In this document: one piece after another, positions 38,012 to 51,502 of the stretch | Layout of the letters: each line of letters opens with the position of its first letter | Numbering within the stretch: position 1 is the first letter of the stretch | Origin: Mariannaea sp. PMI_226 | Taxonomy: Eukaryota; Ascomycota; Sordariomycetes; Hypocreales; Nectriaceae | Reading direction: 5' to 3' | Assembly: GCA_024336345.1 (NCBI GenBank) | Contig: JANFOG010000001.1 | Span: 2,728,001-2,792,000 of the forward strand | DNA length: 64,000 nucleotides | Program-made: the position numbers and the translations under genes | The notes under the pieces: generated by a model | Told to the model about the DNA's origin: nothing | Seen by the model: only the letters and a program-made list of their open reading frames with translations | Database searches by the model: none

Positions 38012-39600
38012 CGTGACGACGATGGAGAAGTGCTAGGGTGGTCTATGACGAGGCTGCATGTGGTCGCGCCTGATGAGGCGGGAGGTCGGCTGGTCGGCGA
38101 GACGGCAAGACAACAAAACGATAATGGGGGGAGGCTTGAAAATATGATGACAGGTTGACCAAAAGTTTCGGGAATCGAGGAGGGTATCGAGCTTTGGGGT
38201 GGATGAAGAAGGGCTCAGTATCGTAACGACTTGAGATATACGAGAAAGTATCTCGGAAGCAGGGGAAGTGGAAAGTTATTAGACGCTGCGTGCACCGACT
38301 AATTAGGCGACACGCAGAAAGAACGGAGTACAACGTAAAGAGTGAATGATGAGTGGGGAGCTGGAGCTGGTGTGGATATCGACTTGTCGTTGGCAGGTTG
38401 GTGCTATGCTGGGTCAGGTCAGGTAATTGGCGAAAATGGGTACGGGGAGTTGGTAGGCAATGGGGCGAGAAATGTAGTGGAGTTGTGGTGGACGGCAGAT
38501 GAGGATCAAAGAACGAGACAATGATGAGAGGGGGAGAAAGAGAAGATGAAGCTGCCAAGATGTGAGGAGGCGAGGTTTATTTCGGCGGGATTCTCAGGAG
38601 CAAGAGGTCGCAGCCGCGGTGCAGTGCGGTGCGGTGCGGTACGGTGGTAGAAGGAGGAAAGGTAAGTACAGGGTGCAAGTGCTTTCCCCAGTGGGCGTCC
38701 GGGTGATCCATGGATGTCCTGGGAAAGTATTATCACGGGGCCAGGGAAAAATCCTACCAGGCGTAATGCACTATAAATGCCAGCCCCAACCCACCCACCG
38801 AGATTCCGCAGTGTTTTACCAGCCCTGTAATCTCTGCCGTACCTGGGCACTCATCTATTGACCATCAATGCCACTCAAGTCTTTTGAAGGCAACTCCCAG
38901 GCCTTCGTTTTTCCTGCTCATCAAAGGTGTGCCAGCTTGGGAAACAATGCCTGCAGATAACAAGGCTGTTGCCCAGCTGGAGGAGCGAGGAGCGCTTAGT
39001 GGAGAGCGGAGGCGGAGCCCCAATGTTGCATAGGCGTATTATGTGCAGAATAACTAACTTACCTACAGCATTTAGTGACACTCGATTACGATCGCGAAAT
39101 CCTCGTGCCCCTCAGACGCGCATGGCAACGATGGTACTATGTAGCAGAGCGACTTCCGGACAACCACCAATATACAGTACGAGATAGAAAAGCAGCAAGC
39201 CTTACTCTGGGATTGGGTGGAAATGCTTGCAACAATGAAGCCTGGATATTCAGCTATCCTGCCCGAGCCTGCTCAATAATAAGGTCACCATGCCTGCTCG
39301 TTCTTGTTATGCAACAAAGAATTGACAACCAGAGGGGCCCTTATATTAATTGACTTGGTATAATTGGACAGAGCTTAGGAGTCGAGCATCGGCGTCTCAT
39401 TGGTGGGCCATTTTACAAGGGCACCACGCACACCAAGCGCCTCACACACCGGGCGCAGCGGCTAACTCCCGTTTATTGTTCATCCATCCAATGTGCACTT
39501 GGCTAAGAATAAGAGTCGTTAGTGTGGACAGCCCAGGGCTGAGGTGATAATTAGATGTCTCCCGGGATGCACTCGATTACATTGGATTACATAGGATGCA
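38012..39600. promoter_or_regulatory. Upstream region of cac2
   Basis: The first several hundred bases hold the cac2 promoter and leader. An ACGGAGTA motif lies at 38323-38330 and a six-copy 5-bp repeat at 38616-38645. No gene is supported; ATG frames here are short and lack homology that I recognise. Confidence 0.45.
38616..38645. repeat. Six copies of a 5-bp GCGGT unit
   Basis: GCGGT is repeated six times head to tail, with single changes in copies two (GCAGT) and six (ACGGT). It lies about 600 bp upstream of the cac2 start. Confidence 0.75.
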
Positions 39601-42600
39601 GATCTTGAATGGGAGGGAGGGTAAGACAACCTCGCACACAGCTGCCGATATCTTTGCCAAGGTTCTCTAGTTACGATTATTGTGTATACAATCTCTCAAG
39701 GAACAGGGATCCGAAGACATTCTTATGCAAGGGCTGAGGACTGAAGCCCTGCATTTTGTCATGACCCAGCAAGCAAAGAAGCCAAAACACAGAAATCCAC
39801 CAACAACAACGTAACAAAAACGCGTTAGGACAATGGAACCGTGTCAACTGCATGTGAGAAAGCAGTGAGCTGGAGCCATCGATCCTGGTTGCCTAGGCGT
39901 TCATTCCTTTCCTGGCAATATCTGTTGTCTGGCCTTTACTAGGGTCAGACGCTTTTCACGAGGAAAAAAAAAACCCCCAACTTATGAGGCGTCACACAGT
40001 CTTCTGGTAATCTACTTGATCAAGTTGGTCATAAGGTGAAGGGATAATTATTGTCTCGCACCCCGTTTCTGAATCAACAAGCGTAAGGCGCCGACATGTT
40101 TGGCATCAGTGAACACCTACTTAACGTGTCAATGGCATCGACCCATTAGCCGCCTTTCTCCCCTGTGCCGCAACATGATGACTGGCATGGATCTTGATGC
40201 TGATGGCTTGATCACCCATGTTCTGTAACAGCTACAATTCCCCGTTGGATATGCGGACAATCGTCTCAACTTCATGTAGGGGCGGCCGCCACCTATTAAA
40301 CGCGCGCCAAAAGCTCAGCTTTCTGCTCTATCAGTACCGATGAATGCCTCGATAAACATGAGCTTTATATAGAGCGCTAGCATATCCTGTACACGCGATA
40401 TGGTAGATCAGCTGAAGCCAACGGTTTATTTTTTTCGACTTCATATTTCTTCGATGTCATGTCTAGCGATTCGTGGCAGCTTGATAACACACGCATCATC
40501 CGGAGGAGAGAAAAAAGGAACTAAAAAAGTATCAGAACAATAGACGCCTTGCGGAGTAATTCGAATTCATCTAGATAGCCAGGTGATAATAATTAGTGGC
40601 ATTGTGCCAAATTTGACCTAGTGCAGCTTGTGTGATAGAAGAATCTTGCATTGGAAATGGGGAATTGGTCTAGTAGTAGGAGTGCTTTAGGGTAACCTAC
40701 ATCCAAGGAGGTTATCAAATCTGTCACATTATGTCCAGTTTCGAAGCGTCTTGTCGTGCTGTCTTTAAGTGGAAAGCTGTTCTAGTGAATTGGGCTCATA
40801 TATGTTCAATTTCTTTCCTTTTTTGGGGGGAGGGGGACAAGGAGTGTTACGATACACAATCTGTAGTCAACGTACGCTCGTTATCTGATTTGAGATGTCG
40901 CCACGGGCATCCTTACTTCATGATTGAAATAGTTGATATTACGAGAATGAATTGATCTACACTGGTCTGAAAATCTCGAGGTATTGTATTCCAAAGGGAC
41001 CAGAAGGGATCTAAACCGTCATTCACATATCGATTGGATGATTTACTTGCTGCCTTGCGCAGGGAGCCCTCGAGGTTCCAAACGATTCAAACTTAGTTAG
41101 CTTCAGAAATTTGTACTCAGGCGTCGCTACAAACGCGCAAATCAGAACAGAGCTAACTGAAGCTGCTTCTGCCTATGCAGGCAAGGTAGCTAGCGTAGCC
41201 AGCACAATGGAAATCATTTATGCTCTTGTGCCCAAAGGAGATTATGAAAGGGGGAATGACAAGAGACAGTTGCGTCAATAATCGGTGTCGATGGCCACAA
41301 TTCGCAGGCATCTCTGACCCGAGATGTTTGTACTCACACTGGATCAAACCAGAGTCACGAGCAAAGAGGTTTGATGGTCAAGGCTACATATCATCGCATA
41401 TCATCGCATTCCCGGATGGGCGATATAGAAAGTATATAGATCTTGAGGTGGGTAGGGAGGTAGGTAGTTGATGTAAGGGCGAGCGACTTCGCTCATTGGT
41501 TCTCAGGCGATAATGGGAAGTACCACCAATAGGATTACCAGGTTGTACAGTATTTATAGCGAGGCTGTCCAATAATATTGAACAGCTGACGACCTTGGTC
41601 TTTTATTAGTGATATTAAGCTGTCGGCTTCAATAAATTGGTTGGCACGATAAATATCAGCAACCGTTGTACCATGTTGTCGGCGTTGTAGTGAGTTGTGA
41701 GTTATCTCCCCCCACCTTGATGTCTGGCAGCGACTCATTATGAGTACAAGATTGCTGCACTTACCAAATGACTAGTTGCTTCTTGAGTCGCGTGAATCTC
41801 GATCTTTACCGTCCTTATGAGTCACGCCGCCCGCCCAATGGCCAGATAACTTCCTGCGGCAAGATGCAAGTGCAAGAGCGACAAGTAGGTACCTCCTACA
41901 GCACCAGTTGTCTGCTGTGCCTCGTGCGAGCAATGCGATGCCTAAGTTGGTTAGCACTGCACAGCCGGAGTAGCTCTTGCCGACCAGACGCACCCAAGAA
42001 ATGTAATTTGTCCTCGGCACCTTGATATCAGTGATCAGCTTCACGTCTCCGACCACCTCCTTCTGAAAACGTTTCGCCGTAATCAGCACGCTAAGGCCGG
42101 GCCCCAGTTGATGCAGGTCGATCCGTACAGTACGAAGTAAGGAAAGAGCCATGTGGATTTTTTTTCGGTTAATTTTTTTTGGGTAAACGGTTTGCTTGGG
42201 GGGGCCTTTTGCAATAGCTCTCGGTCTTCATTGTCACTCCCTGCTTTATTCTCCTTTGGTCATCCTTTTCATCTGTATGGCATTACCTTAGACAATAAAA
42301 CACCCAACCCTCCACCCGGTGACCTATTGCTCCCGAGGATGGCTGTACATGATATTTACAATGGACGGCAGAGCGATGTGAATGAATAGAGGACAGGGCC
42401 CGTCCCTAGCTGCATTGGCGACACTGCATGGTCGCACTTCTTGCAGCCTGATGGCTTTTGGCTTACAAATACTCCCTCTGAAAGTCAATCTATTGCATTC
42501 ATTTAGATGTACCGTACAACCACACACACGTACACGCCATCGGTACAATACTGATGCGACCACACCGTCCCATGAGCGAATTGGGAGGCAGTCATGGTCT

Positions 42601-43593
42601 AGGCATTCACTGTTGGATGCCACATCCACGCCCTTGCCTCCCGATGGTGACTCACGAGTAGACGAGGAAACACTCGCACAATGCTATGTAGCCAAGTAGC
42701 GTACAGTACACTTAACAAAGAACAAAGTCACAATGCGGGTCATCAACCGTCCCATGGGCCCAATCACTCACTAAGTTAGACCATCAACTTTGCCAATGCG
42801 TTTGGTGTTAGCCGTGAGTTCCGAACTAGTTGAGCGGGATGAATCCCTGCAATGCGAGATCAGCTCGAATATCAAGTGAGGTTTGGGGAGGGTGGTGCTG
42901 TACCCCCCCTTGTCACTTTTTATGTGCTTTGCAGCATGCTTTCCACATGCATTGCAACCTCGTCAAAGAGTCATAAGCCGTCTGGACCCTGAGCGCCCTG
43001 AGGAACTTTGCAAAGATTCTTGGAGGGGGAGGGGAGGTTTCACGGACTGGTCTCAGGGATTGTGGACAGTACGAATAATTGGTACCGTGCTACTATTATA
43101 CGACAGTGCCAAGCATCACCGGCCAGTCAGATTTATCTTCCGCGCCGGACCTAGCGGGAGGAGTGAGCGTTACTAGCCCGGAGAAGACGGTAATTTCGTG
43201 GTACCCATCTTTCCGCCTCCACGGCGAGGGGTCCTCCCGGGCATACAGATAACATATGTCAAGATCCGAAGCGACCAGGGTCCATACTAAAAGAGACGAA
43301 CACTACCAGTTCGTTGCCTGGATTCTCGTTCCTTGACTTATCCCTTTCCCACGCATTGATTCCAACCTTGGTTTCTGCATATTCATTACCGCCGTGTCAC
43401 TCCGTGGCCGGCTGGGCAAACCCCTGAGCCTAGATACTAGTTTTATGATATTTGCCATTGGTATTCGACTTTGCTGCTTCCACTGTCGTTTGCCTCACCA
43501 TCGAAAGGTCCCAGACCTTGCACAGGCTGGTTGTCGAATTGGCAATCTTAGACATCGTGTTGTCGGACGGACCCCTCCGCCTGTTTTATCATC
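39601..43593. other. Gene-free block upstream of the ABC transporter
   Basis: About 4 kb without a gene I can support. It contains a doubled ATATCATCGC unit near 41391-41410 and GTACAGTAC-type motifs near 42124 and 42703. A 126-codon ATG frame on the - strand (41772-42152) has no recognisable domain. The last few hundred bases are CT-rich and presumably hold the transporter promoter. No transposon ends are seen. Confidence 0.45.
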
Positions 43594-46500
43594 ATGAATC
43601 TTGCATCCACGCTTCCGCTCACGTGCTTCGGCCTGGCGACTGTGGCCTTGTCCGCCTTTCCTGCCCTGACGGCCATTTTTACCCAGTTGCGAAATCGTAC
43701 ACCCAAAGACAACTTTTATGAAGACGAAGATGGAAAAGCCACACCGGAGAGCATTGCCTCTTTCTCCAATCGACGATCTAAGATGGTCATCCTTTTGCTA
43801 TCCTCTGGTGGTATAGGAACGTCAATCGCCATTGCGGTCCTCTCAACTCTCGACCGAACCAAGGACACCTTGTTTCTAGAAAACTGGCTGACAGCAGCCG
43901 CTTGGGTGAGTTTGTATCTACCGCGGGAAGACCCAGCATACAGTATCTGACGCTGCATCTTGCAGGGATTTATTCTTGTTCACGCCATCTCTCTTAGTGC
44001 CCATCACTCCTCCGTAAAGTCATATGAGCTAGGGCTGGGGCTTGTGGTATCTGCTCTTATTGTTGCCTGTCTTGACATTCCCCAGCTGTTCATGGGAGCC
44101 GAGCAAACATTCGCATTTGAGGACCCTGTTGCCATTCTGCGCGCTGCCAACGCCGTAGTTGCAACCGCTTTATGCGTCTCCAGCGCCTGTCTCCCTAGGA
44201 GACCCGACGTCTTTATCAATGAACGCAAGGTAGACCGTCAATCGACTGTCTCGGCCCTCAATAAATACACCTGGACCTGGGCCGAACCTCTCCTCAATTT
44301 TGCATCGCAGAAAAATGACCTCGATGCCGACGATATCCCAAACCCTGACCGTCGACTGAGGACGGAGGGCCTGAAACAAGATTGGGATGCTTTTGAGTTC
44401 AAGGGTGGCTTGCTACGCTCCCTCCTCTGGGCTTACAAGGGTCGTCTTGTGTTTCAATGGGGATTAACGACTATCCGGTGTTTCTTGGGTGTTCTTCCTT
44501 TCTGGGCTATGTTACGCCTCATCACAATTCTCGAAGAACAAGGAGGGGGTAATGCAACACTGGAATCATGGTCTCTTGTGCTTGGGATGGCACTTTTCAA
44601 CTTGGTGGATGCGGTAGGTCTCTTAGATCATTTCTACCTTATACACTCATGTAACTGACATATTCATTAGTGGGTCGAAGGATGGGTATTCTGGTACTCC
44701 TTTGCTGATATTGCTCTACCGGTTCGAGCGCAACTATCCGCACTCGTCTTCGAGAAGTCATTGAGACGCAAGAATGTCAAGGCTGCCGAGAAATCCAAAG
44801 AGGCTGCCGAAGAGGATGCGGACAAAGGCGATTCTCTGGACAAAGACGACTCCAGCGTCCTCAAGTCTCGTCAAGCCGTTGTGAATCTCATCGGCGTCGA
44901 CGGGCAGCGAATCTCCAACTTCGCCGCATACCAGTTCCTGATCATCAACAGCTTTGTCAAGATGATTGCCTTCTCATTCTTCCTTGTGAAATTGATTGGA
45001 TGGATTCCTTTCAGCGCAGGACTTGTAGCATGGGCTCTGACTATGCCCGCGAACACATGGTTCTCTAAGGCTCTGATGGCTCGATCCGACACATTGATGA
45101 AGCAGCGTGACGAAAAACTTGCTATAGTCAATGAGGCCCTAATTGGAATGCGCCAGATCAAATTCTCCGCATTGGAAGCAAAATGGGAACAGAAAATTCT
45201 TGCCATGCGAGAGCGGGAGTTGAAAACCCTCTGGAGACTTTTTGTTGCCGATACTGGCCTGTTTGGATGCTGGGTTGTGAGCCCAATTCTCCTAGCAGCC
45301 ACTTCGCTTGCTGTTTATGCTTATGTAAATGGTCACCTTTTGCCCTCCGTGGCATTTGTGAGCATCGGAATTTTCAAAGCATTGGAAGTGTCCTTGTCTG
45401 TTCTTCCGGAGCTGATCACTATGGGAGTGGATACTCTCGTGTCTGTCAAGCGAATCGATACTTACCTCGGAGGGCCTGAGATGGAGAACATTCTTACTGA
45501 GGGCCCTGCGGTTGGCTTTGAGGATGCATCCATCTCCTGGCCTGTGGACGAAGAGGTCACTGACGAAGACCGATTCATTCTGCGAAACCTGAATTTCACT
45601 TTTCCTGCCGGCGAGCTTTCAGTTATCTCCGGCAAAACTGGAACTGGAAAGAGTCTTATCCTCTCAGCTATCCTTGGCGAGACAGATTTATTGGAGGGCA
45701 GAGTTAGAGTACCTTCTACCCTCTCTCCTGCCGAGCGCAAAGACAATGACGCTCATCCTGGCAACTGGATCATTCCTGGCTCGGTGGCCTACGTTGGCCA
45801 AACACCATGGCTGGAGAGCGCTTCGTTTCGTGACAACATCCTTTTTGGTCTCCCTTACATTGAAGCTCGATACAATCAGGTCATTGAGGTTTGCGCACTG
45901 AAGAAAGACCTCAAGATTCTCACAGATGGCGATAAAACTGAGCTTGGCGCTAATGGAATCAACCTGAGCGGCGGCCAGAAATGGCGCGTGACTCTAGCAC
46001 GAGCTATTTACTCCCGAGCCGAGATTCTCGTCATGGATGACATTTTCAGCGCTGTTGATGCTCACGTTGGTCGGCACATCTATGAGAAGTGTGTTACTGG
46101 TCAGATCTGTGATGGGAGGACCAGGATCCTCGTCACCCATCACGTTGCTCTCGTTCAATCCAAGGCCAAATTCATCGTGGAACTTGGTGGAGGCACCGCT
46201 CTTCACGCTGGCCTGGTTTCGGATCTCACCCGAGACGGAATCCTTGAGGAGATCAAACAACACGAACAGACAAGCCAGGAAATCCTCGAAGATGAGGGAG
46301 TTGAGGCGTCTACAGCAGTCAATTCGGAAGAAGCCTCTGTCACAGATCCCACCGATACCCCCGAGGAGAGTCCCCTGGAGAGAGTGCCCTCCAAGGCCGC
46401 TAAGCAGTTCATTCAAGAGGAGCTTCGGGAGAAAGGAGTGGTCAAGAGCCACGTTTATCTCACTTATTTCAAGGACAGTGGTGGTGCACATCTCTGGGGC

Positions 46501-48463
46501 TTCTGTGCTATAATTTTCCTTAGCTACCAGATTGGGATTCTTGGTAAGTTGTGAACTCGTTGATATTTGAGGATAAGACCCTGACTGATTATAAATAGCT
46601 CGAGCATGGTGGCTGCGGCTCTGGACCGCTCAGTCTGAAGCTAGCGCTTCCAAAGTCAACCTCCACGATGAACATGGCTATGCCTCTATCTTCTCTCTCC
46701 AACAACAGCCATTTCACTCCAATGCTAGTCTACAAGTTGCCGAACATCAAGGCGACCTCGCCTTCTATCTTTGGGTATATGTTGCGATTTCCCTAGCTAC
46801 AGCTGTCATCGGCACATTGCGATTCTTCTGGGGTTTCGTCCTCGCACTCAAGGCAAGCAGAGCCCTGTTCAATAAAATGCTGTTTGCAGTTCTTCACACT
46901 CCGCTACGCTGGCTCGATACGGTACCAGTAGGAAGAATCCTCAACAGATTCACCTCCGACTTTAATGTCATTGACAGCCGCATCACAACCGAATGGGCTA
47001 TGTTTGTTGCTAACCTTCTCGGACTTATTGGAATCTGTTTTGCCGGCTTCTTCGCATCCGGCTACGTTATTCCCATATCGGCCGTTCTCCTTGCTGTGGG
47101 CGTCTTGATTGCGAGGAAATATCTTCATGGTGCTCGACCCCTCAAGCGACTCGAAAGCAATGCTAAATCTCCCGTCTTTGAGATCTTCAACGCTGCACTG
47201 GCGGGCGTGGCCACTATTCGCGGCTACCACAAGACCCGCGTCTACGTGGAGCGCATGTATCAGAAGCTCGATAGTTGGGATATGATAACTTCCTACATCT
47301 GGCTTGTAAATCGATGGATGGGTTTCCGCATGACTCTCATTGGTACCGTGTTTTCTACTGTCGTTGGAATTATTGTCATTGTTACACCAAGCATGGATGC
47401 CGCTCTGGCAGGTTTTACGTTGTCTTTTGCACTTGAGTTTGCGGTGAATATTCTCTGGACTATCCGCAACTACGCTGGCATGGAGCTCGATATGAACTCT
47501 ACTGAGCGTGTAGTTGAATATACCGAGCTGCAGACCGAGTCTCTTGGCGGCGACGAGCCACCCGCTTCCTGGCCAACTTCGGGAACTATGGAGGTCAAAA
47601 ACCTTGAGGTCGCGTATGCAGCTGATCTCCAACCTGTATTGAGAGGTATCAGCTTCAATGTCAAAAACAACGAACGAATCGGCGTCGTTGGCCGTACAGG
47701 TGCCGGCAAGTCTTCTTTGACATTGGCACTTTTCCGGTTCTTGGAGGCACGATCCGGCAGCGTTGTCATAGACGGACTTGATATTTCGAAGATCAAGCTC
47801 CATAGCTTGAGATCTCGTCTTGCAATCATTCCACAGGTAAGCATAAGCATTGCATCTGGCTGTTGCATAGCTAGTCTAACAAACAATTAGGATCCCGTGC
47901 TCTTTTCTGGCACTGTTCGATCCAACCTAGATCCGTTCGACGATAACACTGATGAGCAACTCCGAGACTCACTATCTCGTGTACACCTAATCGATTCAGA
48001 ACCTGGGACTCCCTCTAATGAGTTGGCCTCTGCTAACTCTACTGTTGCCCCGAGAAACATCAATATCTTCCGAGATCTCTCAAGCCCCATCTCTGAGTCC
48101 GGCGGCAACCTCTCACAGGGCCAGCGGCAGCTACTTTGCCTAGCCCGTGCTATAGTGTCCCGCCCTAAGATCATGGTTCTCGATGAAGCCACGTCAGCTG
48201 TCGATATGGCCACTGATGCTCTGATCCAGCGTAGCATTCGTGAAGAGTTCAATGATAGCACTCTCATTGTTATTGCCCACCGTCTCAGCACCATTGCCGA
48301 CTTTGACCGCATTCTTGTCCTTAGTGAGGGCCAGGTTGCTGAGTTTGGCACACCGCGAGAGCTCTGGGAGAAGCAGGATGGTGTTTTCCGCGACATGTGT
48401 GAGAGCAGTGGCGAGAAGGAGAAACTGAAGAAGACTATTTTTGGAGAAGCTAGTCATGAGTAG
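43594..48463 (+). CDS. ABC-C (MRP-type) full transporter
   Basis: Five exons, 43594-43905, 43966-44613, 44671-46543, 46599-47836 and 47891-48463, give 1547 residues. The order is an N-terminal membrane domain TMD0, then TMD1-NBD1-TMD2-NBD2, as in yeast Ycf1, Ybt1 and Vmr1. NBD1 has Walker A GKTGTGKS at 641-648, signature LSGGQ at 752-756, and a Walker B ending Asp-Asp (LVMDD, 773-777) instead of Asp-Glu. NBD2 has GRTGAGKS at 1309-1316, LSQGQ at 1431-1435, and an intact LDE at 1454-1456. An acidic linker rich in Glu follows NBD1. Such pumps export or sequester glutathione conjugates, bile-acid-like or drug substrates at the vacuole or plasma membrane; the substrate here is unknown. No biosynthetic cluster genes adjoin it, so it is not evidently a cluster exporter. 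Confidence 0.93.
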
Positions 48464-48909
48464 AGATGGAGAAAGAGAGAGAGAAGGAGGATCGAAAAGT
48501 TTTGTGATCATGTTCCATTTATTCTGATTTCCCATGAGCTGTTATGGGCAACGATTTAAACCATCTATATATGAAACTTGATAGACTACCAAGTCCTGGT
48601 ATTTCCACCCTCTTACTCTGGATGAGCAATCTTAAGCGATCTCTTAAGAACGGGGCATATGGAACTACCGTATACAAGAATGCAAGCATGAAAATATCTT
48701 GGAGAGACAAGTTCAGTTTATCATCAGAAGGTGCATACTATCTCTGATACATAAGAAAAATCATATCATCGTAAGAAGGAAAAAAAAAAATCCACATCTG
48801 GACAATCTTGACGTGACATATTAACCCAACCAAGCCATCTCACAGGAAACCCGACCGCCCAAGGAAGGAAACGAAGAAGACAGCAGATCTTAGCACGAAC
48901 GATTCTATT
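48464..48909. other. Convergent intergenic region between ABC transporter and AAA gene
   Basis: The 446-bp interval contains two 3' ends, a GA-rich stretch just after the transporter stop and an A10 run near 48781. No gene is seen. Confidence 0.6.
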
Positions 48910-51502
48910 CTACAATCGTAGTCGTCTTCCAAACGCTTCATCATGAGGGTCATCAGAGTCTACGTCGTCTTCCTTCCAGACCTCGGGGATGGAGGTCTGG
49001 ATGTAGTCTCTGAAGCCACGGCTCATCTTGACAACGGCACGAATATGCTTCTCACTGAGGAGGATACGCTCCGAGTTTTCATCTGAAGCCTCGCTCTCTG
49101 CAAGTGCGAGAGCCGTCTGCATGACGTTGCGAATCTCGCGACCATTCCACTTGAGGTCGCGAACGTCTTGACTATTCCAGACAAAGTCGCGGGCAGCAGT
49201 AGAAATGTGGATGCGGTTGTTGGAGTCACGAATGAGGCGGTCGAAATTGTTGGTCCAGATGCGCTCACGATCCTCATCGCGAAGATTCTTGTAGTGCAGG
49301 GCGACGTGGATTCTGCTCAGGAAGGCTGGATCGAATGACTGGACCCTGTTCGTGGTGAGAAAGAGGACGCCACGGTAGTACTCCAGAGCACGCAAAAAGA
49401 CAGATACAAGACCATTGCGGGAGATGTCCTTGGAACGACGACGCTCAAGATAGACGTCAGCCTCGTCGAGGAGGACAAGAGCACCATACCGCTGGCCCAG
49501 TTCAAGGAAGTAGCTCAGATTGGCTTCGATATTGTATGGATCAACGCTAAGATCGCCGCTGGTCAGAGCAATGAGCGGGCGGTTGGTTAGTTCGGCGACA
49601 CATTCGGCTGTACAAGTCTTTCCGACACCAGGAGCGCCATGGAGGAGGAAAATGCGACCTTCGCCCTTGTTCTTGACGAAGTCGTTGCCCCAAGGGACGA
49701 CCTGGCCGGCCCCAAGATCGTTTGCAAACTTGCCAATCAGAGCCTTGACGGTCAACTTGACCTCGTCATCAAGGACGAGATACTTGAAAGCTTCCTTGTC
49801 TGTTGCTAAGGGCCTAAGATTGGCAATGCTCAGGTGACCCCAGCGACGATCGCCCAGGATGAAGCCAGGAATGGTGTTACTGCAAATGTAGAAGAACAGA
49901 TCATTGTCAGGGGGGGAATCACGCAGAGGATCAAGATCTTCGAAGTTAAGATAGGGGCTGTTCACATCGACAGAACGGTTCTTGCTGCAGGGATTGCATC
50001 CACATCGAGGAAGGTTTCTGGGGAGATGATCCTTGAATGGGGGCGCACTCTGGTTGTAAACAGGAGGGCGGTGATACCGGGACATGCCACGCATGCCGTC
50101 CGGGCTCAAATTGTAAAAACTGTCAAAGCCAGGCGCATCACAGATGACCCGGCCCTTCATGAAGCCAGTTGGGCCTCGAGATTGGCGATTTCCAGATCCA
50201 GAGTTGACGAGGAGACCCTCGTAGTCCATGTAGGTGGGGCGCTTGAGAAGATCCCAGTACATCTTTCCGAGCTGGATACACTTCTCTTTCATTGTCAGAC
50301 CGCCCTGAGCTTCGAGGTCCTCAGGCCAGAAGGCCTCGGGAATGACAGTCAGGCTGGCAATGGGCTGCTCGCCAAGCCAAGGGGAAACACTGAAGCTGTA
50401 CATGTAACGGTTGACCTTCGTTCCATTGGACTCTATCATCCAACAGTTGACCTTGTAAGTGTCTTGTGGGCCGGTCGTCTGCTGGTTGATATGCACACTG
50501 CTGATGACGTACGGTGTCCAAATGTCGTATCGCTTGGCGTAGACAACTGCACCAGGCTTGAGCAAGAGCCAGAAGTATTCAAATGTAGCTTTAGGCTCCT
50601 TGAGCTGATGAAGTTCCTCCTCCCTGGCAATCTTGTCACCAAGATTGTCCTCGAGAAAATTGAGGAGAACATCAATGTGCTTGGCAGTAGTAGAAGCATA
50701 CTCCTCACCGTGCACAGATGGCTGGTTGTCACGAAAGTGAGCGAGCTCACGGCGGTGGTGATACAGAACGCGGTAAGGTGAGTTGATAGAAACAACCTTG
50801 CCATCAAGATTGACAAAGGGGTAGTAGGCAACAACAGCCTTGAGAGCATTGATGAGATGCTCGGAGTGAATGATCATGTGGGGACGGGCAACTTCGGGAG
50901 GGGAAGCTTCATGGTCTTCCTCCTCTTCTGAGTAGCAGTCATCATAACGGTAGTCGGCCTGGTCAAAGGTCTCGGTAATGGGACGGTCTTGTTGACCAGG
51001 GCCACGATGTCTGCGGCGACGGTTTGACCTAACCGGAGCTCTTGAAGTGAAAACCTTTGTGACAATTTCGATGACAGGCTTCTCGCCGTCGAACTCGTCG
51101 GCTTCCGTCTCATCGCCTTGGAATTCGGGGATGTCAATGAAGGCACGAGTGCTGTGGCGGTCTGATTTGGCAAACAATGTTAGCGCATACGTCCGCATCA
51201 TGATGATTTCTCTGGAGAGGGCGGGAAAAGGTCAAAAGGAAGCACTTACATTCAACAACCCTATCATTCCAACCAATGTACTTGAGCACATAGAGGAGCT
51301 CAGGAACCTTGCCATCAACTTTGAGGACGGCCTTTTTGGCAGGAGGAGGAGGACGTCTGTGGAAGACCGGGGTGCCCCGACGATGGAGCTCCTCGAAGCT
51401 GACCTCGGAGCTGGTATCATCGAGGTCTTCGCCCTCGACAACACGGAGCTCATAAACCTCAGGTTCAGGTGTAGCAGGAGTTGTATTGTCTGTGGTGGCC
51501 AT
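48910..51502 (-). CDS. Fungal AAA+ ATPase with DUF7025-like N-terminal region
   Basis: Exons 51250-51502 and 48910-51161 give 834 residues; the joined codon restores VVEYRHSTRAF. The N-terminal 85 residues are acidic and Pro-rich. A long middle region (about 85-520) resembles the DUF7025 domain seen before many fungal AAA modules, with FEYFWLLLKPGAVVYAKR and WPEDLEAQGGLTMKEKC. The AAA core has Walker A GAPGVGKT at 593-600, Walker B LVLLDEADV near 655, a sensor-1 TTNR, and DPAFLSRIHVAL with the second-region Arg. The lid follows, ending in a short acidic tail. Relatives sit as single genes in most filamentous fungi, and their substrates are unknown; they are related to Bcs1/Yta7-like remodelers only through the ATPase core. 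It does not look like a protease, since no metalloprotease domain follows. Confidence 0.88.

Noticed and set aside
41772..42152. 126-codon ATG frame on the - strand in the 5.6-kb gene-free block
   Set aside because: The N-terminal part looks weakly protein-like but the rest is basic low-quality sequence, and no homologous family or splice partner is apparent.
46904..47803. 299-codon frame on the - strand
   Set aside because: Antisense to the second half of the ABC transporter, with no recognisable domain.
49834..50781. 315-codon frame on the + strand
   Set aside because: It lies wholly antisense to the AAA ATPase exon and shows no domain; a shadow of biased codons.
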